A stretch of 64,000 nucleotides of DNA, taken from contig NZ_JACHJQ010000009.1 in assembly GCF_014203735.1 (NCBI RefSeq), positions 62,001 to 126,000 of the forward strand, in the 5' to 3' direction. This DNA is from Actinophytocola algeriensis. Its GTDB lineage: Bacteria > Actinomycetota > Actinomycetes > Mycobacteriales > Pseudonocardiaceae. The notes under the pieces are model-generated. The model had not been told where the DNA came from, did not search any database, and worked only from the letters and a program-made list of their open reading frames with translations. This document shows positions 8,510 to 16,864 of the stretch, one piece after another (the stretch's first letter is position 1; each line of letters opens with the position of its first letter). Position numbers and translations under genes: made by a program.

Positions 8510-9129
8510 GGCTTGATCAGCTCCGTGAACCAGCGGCCGCCTGCTTCGCGGAGCCAGCCCGGCCGCAGACCGGCCTGTCGCGCGGTCCGTCCGACCGCGT
8601 CCGCGCCCAGCCATGCCCATTCGAACCAGCGACCGCCCGATGTGTCGCTTGTGGACAGTCGCACCCGGCCGCGGCGCAGCCCGGTGCCCGGCGGATCCAC
8701 CTCCACCAGCGCGCTCCCGCCCACGCACAGCAACTCCCGCACCCGCCCCAGCAGCCGCACCGGGTCGCCGCCGATGCCGATGTTGCCGTCGGCCAGCAAC
8801 GTGTGGCGCCAGCGGCCCTCGCCCGGCTGTGGTTCGAACACGTCGCGCTGGACAGCCGGGGCACCAGCCGCGATCGTCAGTCGCACCGCCACCGGCGACA
8901 CATCCGTGCCGAGTGCCAGCACCCCGCGTTCCGCCAGCGCCGCCGTCAACCGGCCCGGGCCGCAGCCGATGTCCAGCGTCGGGCCGCCACAACTGTTCAG
9001 CAACAGCTCGTCACCCGGGTCCGGCGCCGCCCGCCAGCGCTCCGTCGGCAGGCTGATCCGCTCGCCCGTCGCCAGCTCCAGCCAGCACCGCTCGCCCAGC
9101 AGGCCCGGCTCGAAATGCGTGTCGATCAT
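8506..9129 (-). CDS. Class I SAM-dependent methyltransferase
   Basis: 207 residues with the Rossmann SAM-binding motif LDIGCGPGRL (about residues 52-61) and a following acidic residue in GTDVSPVAV. It is short and lacks any recognised substrate-binding extension. Its start shares one base with the stop of the upstream DUF2064-type gene, and its stop overlaps the start of the molybdo-oxidoreductase, so it is embedded in a translationally coupled operon. Together with two glycosyltransferase-type enzymes it suggests modification of a small molecule or glycolipid. The acceptor is unknown. Confidence 0.85.
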   Translation of the reverse strand: MIDTHFEPGLLGERCWLELATGERISLPTERWRAAPDPGDELLLNSCGGPTLDIGCGPGRLTAALAERGVLALGTDVSPVAVRLTIAAGAPAVQRDVFEPQPGEGRWRHTLLADGNIGIGGDPVRLLGRVRELLCVGGSALVEVDPPGTGLRRGRVRLSTSDTSGGRWFEWAWLGADAVGRTARQAGLRPGWLREAGGRWFTELIKP

Positions 9130-9785
9130 CAGACCGCCTCCCGGAACGCGTGCGCGAACCGGGACGACGGGATCTGCGCCGCCACCCCGGCCGCGTCCGT
9201 CACCGTGTCCACATCGGACAACACGGGCAGCTGGGCCACCCGCAAACCCAGGTCCCGCAGGGCGAAGAGCGTCCGCTCACCGGTGTCCGCCCGCGACATC
9301 GGCACCGACCGCAGTACGTGGGCGTCCTCGGGTCGCCGCAGCCCCAGCGCCCACCAGCCACCGTCCGCCGCCGGGCCGAGCACCGCGTCGGCCTCCGACA
9401 GCTGCGTCAGCGCGCCGGTCAGCAGCGCCGGTCGCAGCTGCGGCGTGTCCATCCCCACCTGCAATACAGCTGACCCGGGAAAGTGCGCGGCCACATCCGC
9501 ATGCGCGTTCGCCAGCCGGTCCGCGAAGTCCTCGCCGCGCTGCGGGAGCACCACGAAGTCCGCCAGCGCGGCCACCAGCTCCGCCGACCGCTCTGCCGCC
9601 TCGAGGTCCCCGGTCAGCGCGCACACCGGCACCACGTCCGGCACCGCGCGCACGGTGTCCACCGTGTCCAGTAGTGCTGCGGCCGCCAGCCGTGCCGCGT
9701 GACGAGCACCCACCGCGGGCGCGAGCCGTGTCTTCGCGAACCCCGCCACCGGTGCCTTCGCCACCACCAACAGCACTGCCTTCAT
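9129..9785 (-). CDS. TIGR04282/DUF2064 family nucleotidyl- or glycosyl-transferase-like protein
   Basis: 218 residues from ATG 9785, which overlaps the upstream GT2 stop (ATGA). The family signature is seen in the start LLVVAKAPVAGFAKTRL, in VGMDTPQL and in the GPAADGGWWALGL segment. The fold is GT-A, like cofactor guanylyltransferases. The family name 'arsenosugar biosynthesis' comes from a subset; nothing here points to arsenic. Its fixed place between a GT2 enzyme and a methyltransferase suggests these three act in sequence on one product. Confidence 0.85.
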   Translation of the reverse strand: MKAVLLVVAKAPVAGFAKTRLAPAVGARHAARLAAAALLDTVDTVRAVPDVVPVCALTGDLEAAERSAELVAALADFVVLPQRGEDFADRLANAHADVAAHFPGSAVLQVGMDTPQLRPALLTGALTQLSEADAVLGPAADGGWWALGLRRPEDAHVLRSVPMSRADTGERTLFALRDLGLRVAQLPVLSDVDTVTDAAGVAAQIPSSRFAHAFREAV

Positions 9786-10450
9786 CGCAGCACCGCCGCC
9801 ATGTCCCGCACCGCGCGCGCCGTGCCGCGCACCGAACCCGACACCTTCGACCGCGTGCCCACCGCCCTCGGCCGGTACGCGACGTCGTGCTCCACGACCG
9901 TCCAGCCCGCGTCCGCAGCGCGCACCAGCAGCTCGAGCGGGTAACCGAACGCCCGGTCGCGCACACCCAGCGCCAGCAGGTCCGTCCGCCGCACCGCCCG
10001 CGCGGGCGCGATGTCCGACACCGGCAGCCCGCGGCGCCGCAGAATCGTTGCCAGCACGCGGTTCCCGGCTCGCGCGTGCCACGGCCACACGCCCCGCGAC
10101 ACCGGCACCCGCCTGCCGACCGCGAGGTGCGCACCCGCCTCGACCGCCGCCACCAGCGGCACCAGTTCGGCCGGGTCGAGCGAGCCGTCCGCGTCGAGGA
10201 AGCACACGATCCCGGCGCTCGCGTGCGTCAGCCCGGTGTGCACGGCCGCGCCGTAACCCTTGCGTGGTTCGTGCACGACCGTCGCGCCGTGTGCCGTGGC
10301 CACGTCCGGCGAACCGTCGGTGGAACCGTTGTCCACCACGATCGCCCGGTAGCCCGCGGGCAGCGCCGCGAGTACCCCGGGCAGCGCGGCGGCCTCGTCG
10401 AGACAGGGGAGCACCACGTCGACAGGTGCGGTCGAGGTCGTCATGGCCAT
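9782..10450 (-). CDS. Family 2 glycosyltransferase
   Basis: 222 residues with the GT-A start VDVVLPCLDEA, nucleotide-binding VVDNGSTDGS and metal-binding FLDADGSLD (about residues 79-87). It is soluble, with no TM helix, and resembles the dolichyl-phosphate mannose/glucose synthase class and UgtP-like polyprenyl-phosphate sugar transferases. It is the first gene of the minus-strand run. Start is ATG 10450 or the in-frame ATG 10444. The start region faces that of the divergent membrane-protein gene, so a shared control region is likely at 10451-10586. Confidence 0.85.
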   Translation of the reverse strand: MAMTTSTAPVDVVLPCLDEAAALPGVLAALPAGYRAIVVDNGSTDGSPDVATAHGATVVHEPRKGYGAAVHTGLTHASAGIVCFLDADGSLDPAELVPLVAAVEAGAHLAVGRRVPVSRGVWPWHARAGNRVLATILRRRGLPVSDIAPARAVRRTDLLALGVRDRAFGYPLELLVRAADAGWTVVEHDVAYRPRAVGTRSKVSGSVRGTARAVRDMAAVLR

Positions 10451-10586
10451 GACGCTAAGTCCGCCCGGGACAGCCGAAAACCCTTGCGCTGCTTACCGAA
10501 TTGTGACGGCGGACCAATCATTACGGAGTTCTGACGGATCCGGGAACGGCCGCGCGGCAACGACTTTCACGGCCTACGGTCCACCC

Positions 10587-11921
10587 GTGGTCCTCGCCCC
10601 TCCCCAGCAGAAGAGAGCCGATCTCGTCACCGGTGCGGCCGCTGTCGCGTTCGTCATCCTCGCGGCCGCCGTCGGGTTCCTGACCGGCGCCCGCAACTAC
10701 GGCGCCGACCTGCACCCGGAGGCCGGGCCGCGGTTCGGTGAGTACCCGGTGCTCGCCGACCTGTACCCGAGGGTGGCGCCCGCGTCGCTGTTCGCCGTGG
10801 TGATCGCGATCGCCGCCGTGGTGTGGGGACCGGTGCTGGCGGAACGCCTGCGGTGGGGTGCGCTGCTCGCCGCGGGGTACGCGCTCTCCGTCGCGTGGAT
10901 CTTCGCGCTCGCGCTGGTCGACGGCTGGCAGCGCGGCGTCGCGCACAAGCTCGCGTCCGGTGGCGAGTACCTCGGGGTGGTCGGCAAGATCACCGACATC
11001 CCGCTGTTCCTGTCCACGTTCGCGTCCCGCATCCTCGACTTCCAGCCGGACTCGTGGCCGACGCACGTGTCCGGCCACCCGCCGGGCGCGACGCTCGTGT
11101 TCGTGTGGCTCGACCGCATCGGCCTGTCCGGCGGTGGCGCGGCGGGCGTGGTGTGCGTGCTCGCCGGCGCGGCGGTGACCGTCGCGATGCCGGTGACGGT
11201 CGCCGCGCTCGGCCGCGTGGACCTCGCGCGGATCGCGGTGCCCTTCGTCGCGCTGCTGCCCGGCGCGATCTGGCTCGGGGTGTCCGCCGACGCCATGTTC
11301 GCCGGTGTCACCGCGTGCGGGATCGCGCTGTTCGCGCTCGGCGCGAGCCGGGGCGGGCGGTTGTTCTGCCTGGCGGGTGGGGTCGTGCTCGGGTTCGGGA
11401 TCTTCCTGTCGTACGGGCTGCTGCTGATGGGGCCGATCGCGCTGGCCGTGGTGCTGGTGACGAAGAACTGGCGCGCGCTGGCCTACGCCGTGCCGGGTGC
11501 GCTGGCCGTGGTCGCGGTGTTCGCGCTCGCCGGGTTCTGGTGGCTAGACGGGTACGGCCTGGTGGTCGAGCGCTACTACCAGGGGATCGCGTCGCACCGG
11601 CCGTACTGGTACTGGGTGTGGGCGAACCTCGCGTGCCTCACCCTCGCGGTCGGGCCCTCGGCGGTGGCCGGGCTGCGCCGCACCGACTTCCTGGGGTTCC
11701 GCGAACCGGTCGACGTGCTGGTCCGCGGCGCCGCGCTCGCGGTGCTCACCGCCACCGTTTCGGGGCTCTCGAAAGCCGAGGTCGAACGGATTTGGTTACC
11801 GTTCGCGGTGTGGTTGGTGCTGGCGGCGGTGAAGCTGCCGCGCGCGTCGTGGCGCTGGTGGCTGGCGGCGCAGGCGGGAGTGGCGCTGGTGGTCGACCAC
11901 GTGTTGCTGACGACCTGGTGA
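10587..11921 (+). CDS. Polytopic membrane protein, GT-C glycosyltransferase-like
   Basis: 444 residues from GTG 10587. An upstream in-frame ATG at 10443 would add 48 unlikely residues that overlap the divergent gene's start. There are about ten TM helices. A large loop after TM3 carries HVSGHPPG (His160, His164), which recalls the HPP motifs in the first large loop of GT-C enzymes that use lipid-phosphate sugars; a downstream loop has ERYYQGIASHRPYWYW. A divergent GT2 enzyme that could supply a lipid-linked sugar supports this reading. The two-component genes follow 8 bp later, probably in one transcript. The assignment is by pattern only. Confidence 0.7.
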   Translation: MVLAPPQQKRADLVTGAAAVAFVILAAAVGFLTGARNYGADLHPEAGPRFGEYPVLADLYPRVAPASLFAVVIAIAAVVWGPVLAERLRWGALLAAGYALSVAWIFALALVDGWQRGVAHKLASGGEYLGVVGKITDIPLFLSTFASRILDFQPDSWPTHVSGHPPGATLVFVWLDRIGLSGGGAAGVVCVLAGAAVTVAMPVTVAALGRVDLARIAVPFVALLPGAIWLGVSADAMFAGVTACGIALFALGASRGGRLFCLAGGVVLGFGIFLSYGLLLMGPIALAVVLVTKNWRALAYAVPGALAVVAVFALAGFWWLDGYGLVVERYYQGIASHRPYWYWVWANLACLTLAVGPSAVAGLRRTDFLGFREPVDVLVRGAALAVLTATVSGLSKAEVERIWLPFAVWLVLAAVKLPRASWRWWLAAQAGVALVVDHVLLTTW

Positions 11922-11929
11922 GGTGGCGG

Positions 11930-12610
11930 ATGACTCAGTCGACCGTACTGGTGGTGGACGACGACCTGACGGTGCGTGACGTCGTGCGGCGCTACCTGGA
12001 GCTCGCCGGGCACCGGGTCGCGCTGGCCGACAACGGTGAGGACGCGCTCGCGTGGATCGCCGAGCACGACCCGGACCTCGTGGTGCTGGACCTGATGCTG
12101 CCGGGCATCGACGGGCTCGAGGTCTGCCGCAGGCTGCGGCAGACCAGCGGCGTGCCGGTGGTGATGCTGACCGCGCTCGGTGAGGAGGAGAACCGGATCG
12201 CCGGGCTGCAGCTGGGTGCGGACGACTACGTGACGAAACCGTTCAGCCCGCGTGAGCTGGCGCTGCGGGTGTCGTCGGTGCTGCGCCGGTCGGGCGGGTC
12301 GGCCCCGGCGACCGACGTGGTCGACGGTGACCTGCGGCTCGACGCCGGTGCCCGCCGCGCCACGCTCGCGGGCGCCGAACTGCCGCTGACGACCCGCGAG
12401 TTCGACCTGCTGACGTTCCTGATGACCCACCCCGGTGAGGCGTTCACCCGTGAGCAGCTGCTGGAGAAGGTGTGGGGCTGGGACTTCGGCGACCAGTCCA
12501 CAGTGACCGTCCACGTACGACGGTTGCGGGAGAAGATCGAGAAGGCACCCGCGAAGCCGGCCCGCATCGCGACCGTGTGGGGAGTGGGGTATCGCTATGA
12601 CCGCGCGTGA
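11930..12610 (+). CDS. OmpR-family response regulator
   Basis: 226 residues from ATG 11930, with a purine-rich GAGGTGG just upstream. The receiver domain has VVDDDLT, phospho-acceptor Asp54 in [11 protein letters not shown] and Lys in TKPF. The winged helix ends in [11 protein letters not shown]. It overlaps the kinase gene by 14 bp. It is a different system from MprAB, and its genomic setting suggests that it controls the divergent glycosyltransferase/molybdo-oxidoreductase run and the membrane protein. Confidence 0.9.
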   Translation: MTQSTVLVVDDDLTVRDVVRRYLELAGHRVALADNGEDALAWIAEHDPDLVVLDLMLPGIDGLEVCRRLRQTSGVPVVMLTALGEEENRIAGLQLGADDYVTKPFSPRELALRVSSVLRRSGGSAPATDVVDGDLRLDAGARRATLAGAELPLTTREFDLLTFLMTHPGEAFTREQLLEKVWGWDFGDQSTVTVHVRRLREKIEKAPAKPARIATVWGVGYRYDRA

Positions 12611-13670
12611 ACAGGCGCCCGGGATCATCGACCCGGGCGAGACGTTCGGGCAGATGATGACGCACGCGCTGCACATCCTGCCGTACGCGCTCGCGTTCGT
12701 GCTGCCCGTCGTGGCGTTGGGGACGGCGCTGCTGTACTGGGTGCGCCGCGGTGCGCTGACCACGACCATGACCGTGCTCGTGCTGGTCCCGGTGGTCGCG
12801 ATGCTGACCGGTGTGCTGGGCATCAGCGGTTTCATGTTCAACCCGACCCTGACGACGATGTCGTTGGTGTGCCTGCTGGTGCTGCTGGTGACGGTGCCGG
12901 TGGCGCTGGTGCTGGGGCGGGCGATCGCGCGGCGCAGCGTGTGGGAGCGGGAGGCGCGGGAGCGGGAACGCGCGGCGGAGGCGTCGCGGCGGGAGCTGGT
13001 GGCGTGGATCAGCCACGACCTGCGTACTCCGCTCGCCGGCATCCGCGCGATGGCCGAGGCGCTCGCCGATGGGGTGGTGTCGTCGCCGTCGGAGGTCGCG
13101 GGGTACGCCAGTCGTATCAGCGGGGAGTCGCGGCGCCTGTCGGGAATGGTCGACGACCTCTTCGAGCTGTCGCGGATCACGGCCGGTGCGTTGCAGCTGA
13201 CGATGTCGCAGGTGGCGCTGCGGGAGGTCGTGTCCGACGTGCTGGCGGCGCAGGTGCCGGTGGCACAACGGAAACGGGTGCGCGTGCTGGCCAGCGCCGC
13301 GACCGCGCCGGTGGTGCTGGGGTCGGATCCGGAGCTGGCGCGGGTGGTGCGCAACCTGGTGTCGAACGCGATCCGGCACACACCGCCGGACGGGACGGTG
13401 GCCGTGCAGGTCGATGTCGACGGCGGGGACGCCGTGCTCGCGGTGGACGACGCGTGCGGCGGCATTCCGGATGCCGAGTTGTCGCGGGTGTTCGACGTGG
13501 CGTTCCGGGGGAGTGCGGCGCGGACGCCTTCGCGCGATGAGGAGGGCGGGGGTGGGCTGGGGCTCGCCATCGCGAAGGGGTTGGTGGAGGCGCACAAGGG
13601 GCGGATCGACGCGCACAACCACGGGCCTGGGTGTCGGTTTGAGGTGCGTCTGCCGTTGGCGACAGGGTGA
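12597..13670 (+). CDS. Sensor histidine kinase
   Basis: 357 residues. Three or four TM helices fill residues 25-110 with almost no extracytoplasmic sensor loop, so it may sense within the membrane. The H-box is [10 protein letters not shown] (His140), N-box [10 protein letters not shown]1-box unusually DACGGIP and G2-box [11 protein letters not shown]. It overlaps the response regulator by 14 bp. The gene is followed by an inverted cluster of dispersed repeats rather than a simple terminator. Confidence 0.9.
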   Translation: MTAREQAPGIIDPGETFGQMMTHALHILPYALAFVLPVVALGTALLYWVRRGALTTTMTVLVLVPVVAMLTGVLGISGFMFNPTLTTMSLVCLLVLLVTVPVALVLGRAIARRSVWEREARERERAAEASRRELVAWISHDLRTPLAGIRAMAEALADGVVSSPSEVAGYASRISGESRRLSGMVDDLFELSRITAGALQLTMSQVALREVVSDVLAAQVPVAQRKRVRVLASAATAPVVLGSDPELARVVRNLVSNAIRHTPPDGTVAVQVDVDGGDAVLAVDDACGGIPDAELSRVFDVAFRGSAARTPSRDEEGGGGLGLAIAKGLVEAHKGRIDAHNHGPGCRFEVRLPLATG

Positions 13671-13672
13671 GG

Positions 13673-13924
13673 GCGGCCTCCGGCCCCCGGATTCCAGTTT
13701 AGTCGTGGAGACCGACAATTCTGGATGGTTGTACACAGGTGACGGTGGGCGTGGCCTCCGGCCCCCTCGAACCACTTTACGGGATGGGGCTGACAATTCC
13801 GGGCCGTTGCCCCGGGCCTGTGGACAAGTGGGCGTGCTGTGGACAACCGGGCGTTCCCCGTGACGCGGGCGACTGGTTGTGTCGGTGCCCTGCTCTACGC
13901 TGGTGATCGGGGGCCGGCGGCCGC
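13673..13924. repeat. Cluster of dispersed repeats: two minus copies, paired TGTGGACAA, one plus copy
   Basis: Minus-oriented modules start at 13673 and 13751 (GCGGCCTCCGGCCCCC and GTGGCCTCCGGCCCCC) and each reads into a GACAATTC segment. A plus-oriented module ends at 13911-13924 (GGGGGCCGGCGGCC), preceded by TGTCGGTGCC. Between them lie TGTGGACAA at 13819-13827 and 13838-13846, 19 bp apart. The whole gap between two converging genes is made of this element, and it may also terminate transcription. Confidence 0.85.
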
Positions 13925-13925
13925 C

Positions 13926-14960
13926 TCAGGCGCGGGAAGCCGGGGCTCGTAGTGGGGCTGTCGCGAAGTCGGCGATTCCTTGTTCGAACGTCACCTTTGC
14001 CGTGAAGCCCAGTTTTTCCCTTGCCGCGCTTGGATCCGCCACCACGTGCCGCACGTCGCCCGGGCGGGTTCCTCCCACCACCTCGGGGGCTGGGCCGTCG
14101 CATGCCTTCGCCAGCTCCTCGGCCAGTTCGCCCACTGTGTGCGGGGTGCCCGAGCAGATGTTCAACGGGGTCAGCGTTCCGTTCTCGGGCATTGCTTCCA
14201 CCGCTGATACGTTGGCCTGGGCCACATCCGTCACGTGGACGAAGTCCCTGCGCTGGTTGCCGTCCTCCAGCACCGTCGGGGCCTCGCCGCGTTCCAGTGC
14301 TGACCTGAACAGGGACGCCACGCCCGCATACGGGGTGTCCCTCGGCATTCTCGGGCCGTACACGTTGTGGTACCTCAGCGCCCACACACCACCACCGGTC
14401 TGCCTCGCCCACGCCGAGGCCAGGAACTCCTGCGCTGCTTTCGTTGCCGCGTAAGTGCTTCTCGGGTCGATCGGAGCGTTTTCCGGGACCAGGCCAGGCG
14501 TGAGCAGAGTGCCGCACGTCGGGCACGGTGGGTCGTACGGGCCTTCGGGGCTGCGTGGGCCTGGTTGGACGACGCCGTGGGCCGGGCATTCGTAGCGGCC
14601 TTCTCCGTACACCACCATGGACGACGCCAGCACCAGTCGGTGCACGCCCGCCTCGTGCATGGCGCTCAGCAGTACCGCGGTGCCGAAGTCGTTGTGCAGC
14701 ACGTAGTCCGGTGCGTCGGCCGGGGACACGCCGTGCCCCACCATCGCCGCCTGGTGGCACACGACGTCCACCTCTGCCAGGAGATCCGCCAGCAGGGCTG
14801 GATCCCGGACGTCACCCACCACGCCCTCGAAGTCCGCCGGGCCGCCGTGTGCTTGTGGCAGCAGGTTGTCCACCAGCACGGTCTCGTGGCCGTGTGCGGA
14901 CAGCGCCTCCGCTACGTGGGATCCGATGAAGCCGGCGGCGCCGGTGACCAACACTCGCAT
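13926..14960 (-). CDS. NAD-dependent sugar-nucleotide epimerase/dehydratase (extended SDR) with a Cys-rich insert
   Basis: 344 residues. The Rossmann start is VTGAAGFIGSH, the active site has SSMVVYG and YAATK (Tyr-x3-Lys), and the C-terminal substrate lobe is typical of UDP/GDP-sugar enzymes. Between about residues 124 and 155 there is an insert with C-x2-H and C-P-x-C (YECPAHG, PPCPTCG), which looks like a small zinc ribbon unusual for the family. It converges on the two-component genes across the repeat cluster. It probably belongs to the same glycan-related accessory block. Confidence 0.85.
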   Translation of the reverse strand: MRVLVTGAAGFIGSHVAEALSAHGHETVLVDNLLPQAHGGPADFEGVVGDVRDPALLADLLAEVDVVCHQAAMVGHGVSPADAPDYVLHNDFGTAVLLSAMHEAGVHRLVLASSMVVYGEGRYECPAHGVVQPGPRSPEGPYDPPCPTCGTLLTPGLVPENAPIDPRSTYAATKAAQEFLASAWARQTGGGVWALRYHNVYGPRMPRDTPYAGVASLFRSALERGEAPTVLEDGNQRRDFVHVTDVAQANVSAVEAMPENGTLTPLNICSGTPHTVGELAEELAKACDGPAPEVVGGTRPGDVRHVVADPSAAREKLGFTAKVTFEQGIADFATAPLRAPASRA

Positions 14961-15014
14961 GTCGGTGACGGTAGGGGCGGCACCGGCGTCCGGGCGAGGG
15001 TTGGCCCCGGCACG

Positions 15015-15772
15015 TCACCGAACCGTCAGATTTGTGTAGTCGCGCAGCGCCACGTTGTCCGGGGAGTCCTCCGCCGTGTCCGCCGCGGCCAGTGCGTCGT
15101 ACATCTCCTGCGTCGGCTGCATGCCGAACATGTCCCTCGCCTGCCTGCCCATCGCCTGGGTCGCCGTCACGTAGTCGCGTAGTGCGGCTTCGTACTCCGC
15201 GAAGGCCTGCTCGTGAGTGTCTTGTGTGGACAGTTCGCCCGCCAGCACGTACGCCCCAGCAGCGCCTGCGAGGTGCCGCGGCCCGACATGGGCGACGCGC
15301 AGTAGCCGGCGTCACCCACCAGTGCCACGCGGCCCGTCGACCAGGTGGGCATGGTGATCTGGCCCAGCTCGTCGAAGTAGAAGTCGGTCGCCGACGGCAT
15401 GGCCGCCAGCAGGTCCTGTGCTCGCCAGCCGACCTGTGCGAAGGCCGTACGTACCGCGTGCTGCTGGGCGTCCCGGTTCCTCGGCACGTCCTGCGCCGGG
15501 AACATGAACATCACGCGTGCCTCCGTGTTGTGCTTGCTCGCGAAGACGTTCACCGAGCGGTCGCCCGCCACGTGGGACAGGCCCGAGTAGTCCAGGTTCA
15601 GGAAGTTGGCCGTGCTGAACGTCGCGAAGGCGTAATCCATCGGGTGGGAAGGGCCGCCGGGGCGGACAGCGGCCGCGCGTTCCACGATCGTCGCCCGCAT
15701 GCCGTGGTGGTGCAGCCAGTACGCCGGGGCCGGGCCCGCGACGCTCGCCCCCGAGATCAGCACGTGCTTCAT
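15015..15772 (-). pseudogene. Broken FAD-dependent monooxygenase
   Basis: The N-terminus (MKHVLISGASVAGPAPAYWL) and later parts (GRVALVGDAGYCASPMSGRGTSQALLG) are typical of PHBH-type flavin monooxygenases. Two lesions are visible. First, after VRPGG the sequence jumps straight to MDYAFATFSTANFLNL, losing roughly 120 residues of the usual 390. Second, after RGTSQALLG one base is missing near 15256 (GGGGCG), so the last stretch (AYVLAGELSTQDTHEQAF to the stop at 15015) is in another frame. An IS element sits 88 bp upstream. The intact ancestor was probably controlled by the GntR/TetR hybrid now on the far side of the IS. Confidence 0.85.
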
Positions 15773-15813
15773 GGTGTCTCCCTTCGGCGATCGTGTATGT
15801 ACATTGTATCTGT

Positions 15814-15860
15814 ACTAGTGCACTGCGCTTTTGGCCGGAAATGGCGAGCAGGTGCACTAG
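15814..15860. promoter_or_regulatory. Operator-like inverted repeats split by the IS insertion
   Basis: ACTAGTGCAC (15814-15823) and its reverse complement GTGCACTAG (15852-15860, completed by the T after the IS) flank a 28-bp spacer upstream of the broken monooxygenase. Removing the IS restores GCACTAGTGC, a perfect palindrome. It is a plausible binding site for the hybrid regulator at 16865. Confidence 0.45.
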
Positions 15861-16841
15861 GGCGTGTCCCGTGGATCATGGAACGGGATCTTTGAGCCAG
15901 ATCCGGATGGACGCGACGTCGATGGTGGCCTGATACATGAAGTCGCGTTTGTCGTAGCGGGTGGCCACCGCCCGGAAACTCTTGAGCTTGTTGATACACC
16001 GCTCAGCGGTGTTGCGCTGCTTATAGCGCTCGGAGTCGAAAGCGGGCGGTCGTCCTCCGCGGCTGCCGCGCTTGGCGCGGTAGCGGATCTGGTCGGCCTT
16101 CTCCGGAATTGTCGCGGTGATCCCACGCCGACGGCACTGTTCACGGATGGTCTTGCTGGAGAACGCCTTGTCCCCCAACAGGTGCCCCGGTGTGGTGCGG
16201 GGACGCCCCGGACCGGGGCGCTCGATCCGGATACCGTCCATCACCGCGGCGAAAGCTGTTGAGTCATGCCGATGACCGGCCGTGGTGACACGCGAGATCG
16301 GACGTGCCCGCGAGTCACCGGCCAGCACGATCTTCGTGGTCAACCCACCCCGAGACCGCCCCAACGCCTCCCGCTCCGCGACCTGTTCCGCGGACAGTAC
16401 GACGAAATTCTTGTCATTCGACAGACCCCCCTGTGTGGGCAGCAGGGCCGTGGCGGGCACCCGCGGCGTGCTGGTGGGCACGCACCACGGTCCCGTCCAC
16501 CGCCACCGCCCAGTCCGGACCCTCCGGCAGGTCACACCCACGGCGCAACTCATCGAGGATGTCCACCCACACACCCTCAACCGCCCACCTGTAGTGCCGG
16601 TTATAGATCGTCTTCCAATTCCCATACTCGGCGGGCACATCCCGCCACGCCACACCCGCCCGCGTCCGCCACAACACCGCGTTGATCACCTGCCGGTGAT
16701 CCATCCACCGACCACCCCGACACGGCGTCCGATCCGGCAACAACGGCTCCAGCCGCGCCCACTCCCCATCAGTCAAGTCATGCCGATCAAACATGACCTA
16801 GGTTCTACCGAACACACCCACCAAGATCCACGGGACACGCC
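15861..16841 (-). mobile_element. IS5-family (IS427-like) insertion sequence
   Basis: The element is 981 bp with 17-bp perfect terminal inverted repeats GGCGTGTCCCGTGGATC. It is flanked by CTAG at 15857-15860 and 16842-16845, the preferred target of the IS427 group (the duplicated core may be only TA). One transposase locus split into two frames fills it. The perfect ends suggest recent insertion. It separates the monooxygenase pseudogene from its likely regulator. Confidence 0.9.
15876..16794 (-). CDS. IS5-family DDE transposase, two overlapping frames
   Basis: The first frame (16794 down to the stop at 16414) gives the N-terminal domain and first catalytic Asp in VAVDGTVVRAHQHAAG. The second frame (ending at 15876) carries the second Asp in LLGDKAFSS and the Glu in NTAERCINKLK. 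The frames overlap at a run of six G (minus strand; 16426-16431). Reading through needs a +1 (or -2) shift there. IS427-type elements are known for programmed frameshifting, so this may be functional; a single-base indel in the G-run is the alternative. Confidence 0.85.
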
Positions 16842-16864
16842 CTAGTGCGGGAGAGGGGACTTCG

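Noticed and set aside
9129-9785. Arsenosugar biosynthesis
   Set aside because: The family label alone suggests it; no ArsM, ArsS or other arsenic gene is in the window.
10443-10586. Upstream ATG as the start of the GT-C-like membrane protein
   Set aside because: It would begin within the divergent GT2 start and add 48 residues without protein-like pattern; GTG 10587 fits better.
13819-13846. Chromosomal origin because of DnaA-like boxes
   Set aside because: Only two boxes per site, no AT-rich unwinding region, and no dnaA, dnaN, rnpA or rpmH nearby.
11576-13846. A 756-residue minus-strand ORF
   Set aside because: Antisense shadow of the second two-component system; composition is typical of a GC-rich complement frame.
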